A DNA stretch of 64,000 bases, from the NCBI GenBank assembly GCA_007258455.2, contig VDFB02193867.1, positions 573,079,105 to 573,143,104 of the forward strand, given 5' to 3'. The position numbers were made by a program, and so were the translations under genes. The notes under the pieces are model-generated. The model made no database searches. It was given only the letters and a program-made list of their open reading frames with translations, and was not told the origin of the DNA. Numbering within the stretch: position 1 is the first letter of the stretch; every line of letters begins with the position of its first letter. Source of the DNA: Sequoia sempervirens. Lineage: Eukaryota; Streptophyta; Pinopsida; Cupressales; Cupressaceae. Positions 23,841 through 33,350 of this stretch are shown here, piece by piece.

Positions 23841-24513
23841 ATTGAGGGTAAGCAATATAAATTGTTGACATGGTAGAGAGTGACCCTATGAGGTTTAACC
23901 TTGGTTGTTGGCATTACAAGCAAGAAGCCCCACCATTTCACCATAGGATCCCCCAATCTCAATTGTTGACATGGTAGAGAGTGACCCCGTGAGGTTTGAA
24001 CCTTGGTTGATGGCACTATAGGAAAGAAGCCCCACCATTTCACCAAAGGGTCACCCCTAAAAAAATTGAGGGTAAGCAATCTCAATTGTTGACATAGTAG
24101 AGAGCGACCCCATGAGGTTGAACCTTGGTTGTTGGCACTACAGGTAAGAAGCCCCACCATTTCACTGCAGGGTCTCCCCTAATCTCAATTGTTGACATGG
24201 TAGAGAGTGACCCCGTGAGGTTTGAACCTTGGTTTTTGGAACTACAGGTAAGAAGCCCCACCTTTTCAACAAAGGGTCACCCCTTTAAAATTGAGGGTGA
24301 GCAATCTCAATTTTTGACAGGGTAGAGAGCGACCCCGTGAGGTTGAACCTTGGTTGTTGGCACTACAGGCAAGAAGCCACACCATTTCACCATAAGGTCT
24401 CCCTCAATCTCAATTTTTGACATGGTAGAGAGTGACCTTGTGATGTTTGATCCTTGGTTGTTGGCCCTACAGGAAAGAAGCCCCACCATTTCACCAAAGG
24501 GTCACCCCTTTTG
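23841..24513 (-). repeat. Tandem monomer-like repeats at LINE 5' end
   Basis: Six units each contain ttgacatggtagagag (with variants), at 23865, 23966, 24089, 24192, 24314 and 24417. Spacings alternate 101, 123, 103, 122 and 103 bp, so the true period is a two-part unit of about 225 bp present three times. The array ends inside a unit exactly at the insertion border (24513), so it is part of the LINE and not of the flank. This resembles 5'-UTR monomers of rodent L1 elements. Open frames in it on either strand are by-products. Confidence 0.9.
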
Positions 24514-24525
24514 AATTGTATAGAT
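24514..24525. repeat. Target-site duplication of LINE, second copy
   Basis: Exact copy of aattgtatagat at 17332-17343, lying at the 5' end of the LINE. Confidence 0.9.
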
Positions 24526-25222
24526 GATTACCATAGTCAGGAGATATATTTCTAATATTTTATTGAAATATTGAGGGAAAGGAAACTATATTTGGAAATG
24601 ATACCATTCAATTAAATACCAATAAGATCCCTAAAGGGTTGGTTGCCTTGGAAAGAGTGTTTGATGGGGATAATAGGAACATATCTAAATCAATCTCTTT
24701 TCATGAAAAAATCTAGAAGAGTTCAATTTAGGTATAAATTCATCACCGAAAAAGGTTTACATTAGAAAGAAGATGAATCCTAAGACCAAGACTATGCTTA
24801 TCACTTTGTTAAGAAAATATTATAGTCTTTACATGGTCATATGATGATTTGAATGCTTATAGAGAGGGCTCATTTTAGAATTAAATCCCTCTAAATATTG
24901 ATGCCAAACCTTTTAGATAAAAACAAATACCAATCAATCCTAGTATAGCTCCAAAGATGCAACAAGAACTAGATAAACTCAAAGACGGTGGGATAATTAA
25001 GCCGATTAGAAATTTCACTTAGGTGTCTAATTTAGTCCTTGTAAGAAAGAAGAATGGTGATATTTGACTTGGTGTGTGAATTTCAAGAACCTAAACATGT
25101 CTTATTTGAAAGACAACTACCCCTTGCCAAATATAGAAGCAATGTTGTAGAAGGTAAATGGATATGAACTATTATTTATGATGGATGGTTTCTCTAGCTA
25201 TAATTAGGTAAAAGTTAAAGGA
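24526..25222 (+). pseudogene. Ty3/gypsy pol copy B, 3' part (reverse transcriptase)
   Basis: Continuation of the protein broken at 17343. It reads DYHSQEIYF, then IPKGLVALERVFDGDNRN (about 24630-24680), then enters the reverse transcriptase: TWSYDDLNAYREG, IPINPSIAPKMQQELDKLKD, GGIIKPIRN, VSNLVLVRKKNGDI, and MDGFSYNQ-like sequence with the first catalytic Asp near 25180. It stops abruptly near 25222, before the catalytic DD box, where unrelated LTR-like sequence begins. Stops and frameshifts are common. It completes the order protease, RNase H, RT. Confidence 0.85.
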
Positions 25223-25716
25223 GTACTCAAGACCACTAAGAGGGGGGAGGGGGTGAATCAGTGGTGCACAAAAACAAAGCAATTAAACAACTTTTGAAAA
25301 GCACAAACTTCAATGGGAGCACATAAGAATCACCATGACACAAGTTTTATAAGTAGAAAACCCTAGAAAGGGAAAAAACACTGAGTGTTGGTTGGGTTTG
25401 AAGAACCAATCCAATCCTCACAATTTGTTCACCATTAGGTCTCACTGACCAAATTCTCACAGAATAAAGTATGTCTAGGAGCACCAACTCCCTATGAAAA
25501 ATAGGAGCACTAATTCCAATGAGAAATGAAGGAAAAATGTACAGAGTACTAATCTATTTACAATATGCTTCGGATCATCAATTTCCCTTATTTAACATAC
25601 AAAAATTCAACACTTATCCCTCCTTGCATACATGTATAATAATTTCTTTACAACAATTCCCTTATCTCAACAAACACAAACAAGAGTTAAACTGATGTAT
25701 ATATGAACAAAGAATC
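25223..25716 (-). mobile_element. Truncated LTR-like fragment
   Basis: Begins with a G-rich run followed by ggtgaatcagtgg, a start shared in kind with 41490-41510 (gggggtgaatcaat), and continues with similar pyrimidine-rich, AT-rich text. It looks like the inner end of a copia-type LTR in minus orientation, cut off by element 1 at 25717. Its outer border cannot be fixed. Confidence 0.4.
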
Positions 25717-27209
25717 TGGTACAGGAGCACCCATAGGTTACCATAGTTTGTCTAGAAGGTCTTGTTTTGGCAATTTGTTTAGGCCAACTTATCATCTATT
25801 CATGTTCATATTTTGGTTGTGCCTTAGTGGCATTTTTGATTGGGTGTTGATCATCTGATGAAGGTCATGTTGACCATAGAATAGGTGTCATAAGGTTCTA
25901 GCTCAAAATGAGGTCTTCGATTTTTAGGAATTCTTGCAAAATATTTGAAAATGTTGCTCAATTGGAGCTACAAGCAGCCAAGAAGAGCCCAAGGGAGAGC
26001 ATAAATGAATTTGTGACCTATTTATGGGATGCCTTAGCATTGGAGTGGGGTTGGAAGCATTTGTTATGTTTTGAAGTTTTGAGAATTCAAGAAAAAGCAA
26101 TTGTGTTTGAGAGCGAATTTTCTGATTTTTGCATTAAAGTGTTGTTTTAATGGATTAATAATGGCACTGTAACTTGTGTAGGGTGTAGTGTAGTTGTTCT
26201 TCAAGCATTGTGTGACATTAGTTAGTTTCTTTATTCAATTTCAAGCATTGTTTGTAAATAGTTTTGATTTCATACTGTTGCTGGTTTGAACCAGGCAGTT
26301 TTGTGAAAATGGAGTGTTAGTTCACTTTCCCACCATCCAAATTGTACGGCCCTTTGGGAACAGTGACTAGACTCTATGTATGTACATATGGTAGGTTTTA
26401 GGGCCTTTGAAAACACAGGAGCTACTGTGGAGGTCTTTCCCTAGGCGAGCCATGAAGAGTCCGGCTAGGAAAGACTTTAGTGCAGAGCACTTAATTTGCA
26501 GGGATGTCAAATTCTTGACAAATTATCTTTTGGAGAAGGCAGATAAGTGCCTTTCCAAGAATTAGCATGGAGGAGGAAGCTCCATCAATCCATCTAGTGT
26601 GAGAAATACCTAATAGTTTGCAGTGAATTCAGGGAAGGGTTTGTAAAGGCCTAGTTTTTCCAAATTGTGGGTTAAGCCTTTGTACGGACAACTGAGACCC
26701 AAGACCCCAAAAATATTTGAGAGGTGTTCATATGAACCAAGAATCCCAAGGAAATATTGGGGTGTTCTTTGGAAAGATTTGGAGAACTAACCTGATTTCT
26801 CGGAGAAGGAGGCCTAATTGGGGCTCCTAGGGCTAGTAGCATTTTAGGCCTAAATGAGGGTTTGGTGGAAGCGAATAAGAAATGGAGTTAGGTGGACCTT
26901 CAAGAACTAAAGTAGGATGGATTGAAGTCATTAGAAACACCTCCACACCCCTGCAAAGCTAAATTCAATATTTTGGAGGATTGTAGCCTTTAGGGTGGAT
27001 TAAGGGCTAAGGTTAGAATTGCAAGATTGTACCAAGGTGGACTTGGTAGGAGGAATTATGTTGGTAGTTGGGGTTGGAAAGACAAAACCAGGGGATCCTA
27101 AGTAAAGGAAGGTCCTATAGGTTGTAGTGGTGGAGTGTGACACCTTATAGGTTGTCCAAACAAGACCTAGAGCATGAATCGGTAATTGATTCATCCAACC
27201 TCCCTATCA
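25717..27209 (+). repeat. Element 1 5' LTR
   Basis: A 1493-bp LTR, TG...CA, matched along its length by 31868-33350 with many substitutions and indels by eye. It contains the block conserved in all four LTRs of this family here (26439-26473). The open frames in it are not conserved between copies. Confidence 0.9.
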
Positions 27210-27212
27210 GAT

Positions 27213-27224
27213 TGGTATCAGAGC
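27213..27224 (+). promoter_or_regulatory. Primer-binding site, initiator tRNA-Met
   Basis: tggtatcagagc, complementary to the 3' end of plant initiator tRNA-Met, three bases after the 5' LTR end. It marks the minus-strand DNA start of element 1. Confidence 0.9.
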
Positions 27225-27251
27225 AACAAAAGATTTGGGATAGAATATTAT

Positions 27252-28673
27252 ATGTCGGAGATTGAGTCTAGTGGTTCTACAGACATGGTGACAAATGAAG
27301 AATTGGACAAGAAGGTCAAAGAACGGGAGGAAGACAATAGGCTATTGAGGGAAAGAATAGCCCAACTTGAGCAAGCAATGAATAATGTGCAAACTAGGAC
27401 CGATGAGGTCAGTGATAGATTGGAAGGCAGGGTACCCAAGAGGGAAGAGGTTGCAGAGGAAGACAAGATCCTTGAACCTAACCCTATTTTGCAAGAAGAG
27501 CCTTACTTGAAGGCATTGAAGACTTTGAGTGGAAAAGAACTTGAAGGCATACCACTGTTTAGTGGGAAAATGGAAGTTGATCTAGTCATGGATTGGATAG
27601 AGGGAATGAAAAACCATTTTGAATGTGATGGAGTCACTGAAGCACAGAAGGTGAAGGTGGCAAAGTCAAGATTAAGAGGTTCTGCCTTGACATGGTGGAA
27701 GTTCATTCAGACAGAGAGGGAAAAGGAAGGTAAGAAGCCTATTTCTACTTGGAAGGGAATGGTTGCCAAAGTGAGAGAAGCATACATGCCAGATGATTAT
27801 GAAATTCAGTTGCACAAGAAAAGATAGAGCTTGAGACAAAGAGACCAAGATGTAAATTCCTATACGGAGGAGTTTCAAAAACTTTGCATGAGGTCTAATG
27901 TATCTGAGGATGAAAATCTTAAGGTGGCTAGATACCTTAACGGTTTGAAGTGGAACATTCAAGAGGAGATGACTCTTCTAAGTCCCAAAATAGTGCACCA
28001 ATGCTATCAATTGGCTATAAAGATTGAAGAGAGGAGTAAGAGAAAACAAGACCAAGCTTCTAAGAGCAGAGGTAAAGGCAGAGATCAAAGAGGACATAGA
28101 GGTGGATACCAAAGTAGAGGGACTGAACAAAGAAGTCAGGGAGAGTCTAAACTCACAGAGCATGGAAGTGAAACAAATTCTAGAGGAGGCTATGGAAGAG
28201 GTAGAGGACCTCAAGGAGGTTCAAATAGAGGAAGAGGAGCAGGCAGAAGTAACTCATACTTTGCTAGTATGAAGTGTTACAACTGTGGTCAAGTAGGTCA
28301 TCCATCTTATAGGTGCCCAGAGAAAGCATCTTCATCAAATACAAAAAAGAGAATAGCATATGCTCAAGAAGACACTATGAGTGTTAAGTCACCAGAGGTT
28401 AGTCACATTGAGTTAGAAATGGGGGAGAACTTGATGTTTAGCAGGGTTCTAATTAGACAACCAGTCAAAGAGGAGCCAAAGCAAAGGAGAGCCTTATTCA
28501 AGGTAAGATGCAAAATACTTGGAAAGGTGTGCAAGGTTATAGTGGATTCAGGGTCTACTGATAACATCATCTCTGAGGAGGTAGTGAAGAAGTTGAAGTT
28601 GGAGAAAGTACCCCACCAACCCCTTCATAAGGTGACATGGTTGAATAGCGCGAGTGTTATTGTAAATGAGTAG
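27252..28673 (+). pseudogene. Element 1 gag and protease
   Basis: Capsid-nucleocapsid protein followed by the aspartic protease. The chosen start is ATG 27252 (MSEIESSGSTDM), since the frame upstream lies in LTR and primer site. There is a coiled coil (KEREEDNRLLRERIAQLEQ), then the retrotransposon gag fold (GSALTWWKFI; VARYLNGLKWNIQEEM), an RG-rich tract, and a CCHC knuckle CYNCGQVGHPSYRC (about 28276-28317). The protease motif VIVDSGSTDNIIS keeps its Asp at 28545-28547. In-frame TAG stops at 27825-27827 and 28671-28673 both stand where element 2 has CAG. After 28673 the frame shifts. Confidence 0.9.
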
Positions 28674-30350
28674 ACAATCCGTGGAGTTCTCCACTGGAGG
28701 ATACAAGGACAAGTTGATTTGTGTTGTGTTGCCCATGGATGTATAACATCTTCTATTGGGTAGACCAAGTAAAGATGACGTGAGGAGAGCCATCTATGAT
28801 GGAAAGGGAGAATAATATTTCTCATTCAAGAAGGATGGAAAGACATTCAAACTGCAGTCACTGTCAGATGAGGAAGAAGGATAGTCAAAGACCCCTAGTG
28901 TCTTGTTAAGTAGTGGCAAGGAGTTTATCAACACTCTACAACAAGGAGGGGAAGGATATGTGGACATGGTGCAACCCAAGGAGGAAGATAAGACTAAGAA
29001 AACAGTCATACCAGGAGCAATCCAGAAGTTGCTTGAGAAGTTCAAGGACATAGTCAGTGATGGAACACCAACAACCTTACCTCCAAAGAGAGCCATCGGT
29101 CATCAGATTGACTTCATACCAGGGGCTTCATTACCAAACAAAGTAGCTTACAAGCTTACACCAGATCAGAACCTAGAAGTAGCTAGACAAGTGCAGGAGT
29201 TGTTAGACCAAGGACTAATTAGGAAGAGCATCAGTCCATGTGCAGTACTAGTGGTCTTAGCAACCAAGAAAGGTGGTAAGTGGAGGTTATGCACTAATTC
29301 TAGGGCTATAAATAGAATTACAATCAGATATAGGTTCCTTATTCCTAGGATTGAGGATTTGATGGATTGTCTTGGAGGAGCTCAATTTTTCACAAAGTTG
29401 GATCTCAAGAGTGGATACCATCGATCGTAATCAAAGATGAGGATGAGTGAAGATAGCCTTAAGATAACTAATCTGCTATGAGTGAGAGTTATGCCATTGG
29501 GCCTCTCAGTTCTATCAGTTCATGAGGCCTATGAATGTATTAGCGATTTCACATGTATATTTGTGGTGGTATATCTAGATGATATACTCATCTTTAGCAA
29601 GATAGTAGAAAACATTAAAAGCATGTGGAGTTGGTTCTAAAATATTGCAGAGGAGAGAAATAGCCATAAACATAGAAAAGCGAAATTTATGTGGCTTAGG
29701 GTTTGTAGTATCCCAAGGATCATTGAAGATGGACCCAAGAAAGGTGGAAGATATCCTAAATTGGCCTACACCAACCACCAGGACAGAGGTAAGGAGTTTT
29801 CATGGGTTAGCTCAGTTTTATAGGAAGTTTATAAGGAACTTTAGTGGCGTATGTGCACCAGTACTTGATACAATCAAAGGTGGCATAAAAACTAAGTTCA
29901 AATGGACTCTTGAAGCAGAGAAGGGTTTTGAGAAACTGAAACAAGAAGTGGCAACTCAACCCATCCTTTTGTTACCTAGTTTTGATAAGTTATTCACTGT
30001 GGAATGTGATGCCAATGGAATTGCAGTAGGAGGAGTGCTAAGCCAAGAAGGCAGGCCTATAGCTTTCTTTAGTGAAAAGCTCAATGAAGCTAAACAAAAG
30101 TATTCTACCTATGACCTAGAACTGTATGCTCTAGTACAGTCACTTAGAAAGTGGAGGCATTATCTCCTACCTAAAGAGTTTGTAGTGTTTACTGATAACC
30201 AGGCACTTAGCTACATCAACAAACAAGAGAAGTTGAGCAATAGACATTTGAAATGGATGGAATACCTCCAAGCCACATTACCATCAAGCACAAGAAGGGA
30301 CAGCTGAACAAGGTGGCGATGCATTAAGTAGGAGGTTGCTAATAGTGCAA
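28674..30350 (+). pseudogene. Element 1 reverse transcriptase and RNase H
   Basis: The protease tail is degraded (28674-28900). The RT begins well preserved: QIDFIPGASLPNKVAYKLTP, KSISPCAVLVVLATKKGGKW, FFTKLDLKSGYH with the first catalytic Asp (about 29401). A frameshift follows at about 29428, then the catalytic VVVYLDDILIFSK (about 29560-29600), another shift, and 29645-30307 with SFHGLAQFYRKFIRNFSGV and RNase H ECDANGIAVGGVLSQEG, YDLELYALVQSLRKW and FTDNQALSYI. D, E and D of RNase H are present. Domain order is the standard RT then RNase H, unlike the element at 16-25 kb. At least four frame breaks make it non-functional. Confidence 0.9.
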
Positions 30351-31847
30351 GAGATAAAAATAAAGAGCATTGGGATAGAAAGTTTCAAGGATCTCTATGG
30401 ACAAGATGAAGACTTCTCTGAAGCATATAAGGTATGTTCTGATTTTGAGAATCATTTTCATAGTCACCGAAAGTATACATTGCGGTAGAAAGTGGACTTT
30501 GTTCAAAGGAAATCAATTATGTGTTCCAAAAGTTCAATGAGAGAGAATCTTATCTAGGAGAAGCACAATGGTAGTCTTAGTGGTCATTTTGCATCAACAA
30601 CACAATGGAACTAGTGTAGAGGTTCTATTATTGGGACCAAGTTGCCGCCGATGTCAAAGGTATGTGGAGTAGTGTGTAGTTTGTATGAAAGCCAAAGGGG
30701 GAGCTAGTAATGCAGGTTTGTATCAACCCCTACCTATTCCCAATAGACCATGGGAATGTATTAGCATGGAATTTGTGGTAGGACTCCCTAAAACTAAGAT
30801 AGGGTTTGATAGTGTCTATGTGGTGGTAGATAGGTTTAGTAAAATGAGTCATTTTATTCCTTGCAAGACCACCCATGATGCTAGCTATATTGCTCATATT
30901 TTCTTCAAAGTGATTGTGAGGATCCATGGATTTCCATTGAGCATTGTCTCAGATAGGGATGTGAAGTTCATGAGTCATTTTTGGAAGACTCTATGGAGAA
31001 GATTAGGTACTAACTTGTCTTTTAGATCAGCCTACCATCCTTAGATAGATGGACAGACTGAGGTGATCAATATAGTGCTAGGTAACATACTAAGATGCTT
31101 CACCAAGGAGTATGGACAAACATGGGACTTGGTCATATCACTTGAGCTGAATATGCCTACAATGACAGTGTGAATTGGACCACAGGAAGAAGTCCTTTTG
31201 AGATAGTATATGGAACGCACCCAAGAGGTGTGTGTGAACTTAGAGATTTAGGAGCTATGGAGCATAGGAGTGGCCATGCTGAAGATTTCTCTCAAACCAT
31301 GAAGGAGATTCAGGAGAAAGTGAAAAAGACAATCACAGAGGCTACTCACAAGCTGAAAGCTAAGGTGGATATGTCTAGGGAAGATCTACAATTTGCAGTA
31401 GGGTACTATGTCATGGTACATCTCAACAAATGTAGGTTACAGAAAGGAACATCAACCAAGTTACAGATGAAGAGAGTGGGACCATGTAAGGTGTTAGCCA
31501 AGTATGGAAATAATGCTTACAAGGTGGAGCTACCTACAGACTTAGGTATTTCACCAGTGTTTAATGTGGCTGATTTGATCAGGTATAAAGGACAAGTCAC
31601 TGACTTGGATCAACAAAATATGGATGTCTTGAAGGATGTGAGTAACATAGTCTTACCTTCTAGAGACAAGCTGCAAGTAGATAGAATCTTAGAATCAAGG
31701 GTGAAGAAGTCTACTCGACATAAGGAATACATGGAACATCTCATCAAATGGAAAGACAAACCAAAATATGAGGCTACATGGGTGGATGAAGCTCAGTTCA
31801 AGAGGCAGGGTATTGATTTATCTTTGATCTCTCCCCACAATCCTTAG
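30351..31847 (+). pseudogene. Element 1 integrase and chromodomain-like tail
   Basis: The zinc-binding HHCC part (30540-30690) keeps EKH, GHF and CVVC but is frame-broken. The core reads WECISMEFVVGLP with Glu at 30769-30771 in place of the first catalytic Asp (Asp in element 2), then IVSDRDVKFMSHFWK and, after a TAG at 31042-31044, DGQTEV with the catalytic Glu. From 31170 an open frame of 225 codons runs to 31847 with the C-terminal domain and a chromodomain-like end (ESRVKKSTRHKEYMEHL, KWKDKPKYEATWVDE). Such tails direct integration to heterochromatin in chromoviruses. It ends 20 bp before the 3' LTR. Confidence 0.9.
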
Positions 31848-31867
31848 TGTTTGGCTGAGGGGGAGAA

Positions 31868-33350
31868 TGGTGCATGAGCACCCAAAGGTTATCATAGGTT
31901 GTTTAGGATAGTCTTGTCTAGGACAACTAGGCAATAAAACTTAGTTCATTTGGATGTATGCCTCAATGGAATTTTTGATTAGGTGTTGATCATCTGATGA
32001 AGGTCATGTTGACCAATGGATAGGCCTAAGGTTTTTGCTCAAATAAGGTTTTGACCTTTTAGGCCTTTTAGGTGTTTCTTTTCAATTTTTGCAAATAATG
32101 CTCAATTGGAGCTACAAGCAGCCAAGAAGAGCCCAAGGGAGTGATAAATGAATTGGAGGCCCTATTTATGGAATGCCTTGACATTAGTGTAGGGTTGGAA
32201 GCATTTGCATTGCTTTGAAGTTTTGTGCATTCAAGGAAAAATAGTGTGGTTGTGTGCTAATTTTTTGATTTTTTACTTGAAGTACTACTTTAATGGATTG
32301 AACATGGCACTGTAGTTAGTGTAGGATGTAGTGTAATTAATCTTCAAGCTTTTTGTGTCATTTAGATAGGTTTCTAATTCATTTTCAGCCTTATTTGTAA
32401 ATAATTTTGTTTCTTCACTGTTGCTGGTCAGAACTAGGCAGTTTTGTGTAAATGGAGTGTTAGTTCACTTTCCCACTGTACAAATTGTACGACCCTTTGG
32501 GAACAGTGAATAGACTCCATGGTTGTAAATATTGTAGGGTTTAGGTTCCTTGAAAGCACAGGAGCTGCTGGAAAAGTCTTGCCCTAGGTGAGCCAGGGAA
32601 GAGTCCGGCTAGGGAAGACCTTAGTGCAGAGCACTTAAATTGTAGGGGTGTCAACTTTTTGACAAATCACTACTTGGAGAAGATAGATAAGTGTCTTTCC
32701 AATGCTTAGTATGGAGGAGGAAGCTTCATCAATCCATCTGGTGAGGAAAGAACTTGACAGTTTGCGGAGAGGTCAGGAAAGGGCTTAAAAACCCTAGTAT
32801 TGCTCATTTTCAAGTTAAGCCCTTGTACGGTCAGCTGAGACCCAAGACCCCAAAAATATTTGAGAGGTGGGTATATGAATCAGGAATCCCAAGAAAATAT
32901 TGGGTGTTCTTTGGAAAGATTTGGAGAACTAACCTAATTTCTCAGAGAAGGAGACCTAATTGGGGCTCCTAGGCTAGTAGCCTTTTTAGGTCTAAAAGAG
33001 GATTTGGTGAAAGCGACTGCAGATGGAGCTAGGTGGACCCCTAATACACTTAATAGGATGGTTTGATGATGTTAGAAGCATCTCCACACCCCTGCAAAGC
33101 TAATTTCAAGATTTGGAGGATTTGTAGCCTTTAGGGTGGATTAAGGGCTAAAGCAAGGGTTTCAAGATTGCACCAAGTCTTGACTTGGTAGGAGGTTCTT
33201 TATTGGTAGTTGGGGTTGGCAAGGAAAAACCAGGGGATCCTAAGTAAAGAAAGGTCCTATAGGTTGAAGTGGTGGAGAGAGACACCTTAGAAGTCTTCCA
33301 ACAAGGCTTAGAGCATGAAACTGTGATTGTTTCATCCAACCTCCCTATCA
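31868..33350 (+). repeat. Element 1 3' LTR
   Basis: A 1483-bp copy of the 5' LTR, preceded by a purine-rich tract (gagggggagaa, 31857-31866) that serves as polypurine tract. Divergence from 25717-27209 is easy to see throughout, so the insertion is old or the LTRs derive from different copies. Confidence 0.9.

Larger units (their letters stand above)
17344..24513 (-). mobile_element. L1-type LINE inserted in gypsy pol copy B
   Basis: A 7.2-kb non-LTR retrotransposon in minus orientation. The low-coordinate end is a poly(A) tail (plus-strand T run from 17343); the high-coordinate end is a tandem 5' repeat array. A perfect 12-bp duplication flanks it, and removal rejoins the gypsy frame (FNCID then DYHSQEI). 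It has an ORF1 with a zinc knuckle, an ORF2 with endonuclease, reverse transcriptase, zf-RVT and RNase H regions, and about 960 bp of 3' untranslated sequence. It was probably near full length at insertion and has since collected many stops. Confidence 0.95.
25717..33350 (+). mobile_element. Ty3/gypsy element 1 (LTR-gag-pol-chromodomain-LTR)
   Basis: Full-length layout: 5' LTR 25717-27209, tRNA-Met primer site, gag, protease, RT, RNase H, integrase with chromodomain-like tail, and 3' LTR 31868-33350. LTRs start TGGT(A/G)CA and end CCTATCA. The flanking pentamers gaatc and ctcaa do not match, so no target-site duplication is visible. The chromodomain-like end and polyprotein order place it among plant chromoviruses. 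Coding regions carry stops and frameshifts. Confidence 0.93.

Noticed and set aside
23732..24160. 142-codon minus-strand frame in LINE 5' repeats
   Set aside because: It arises from translation of the tandem units; each unit gives the same phrase.
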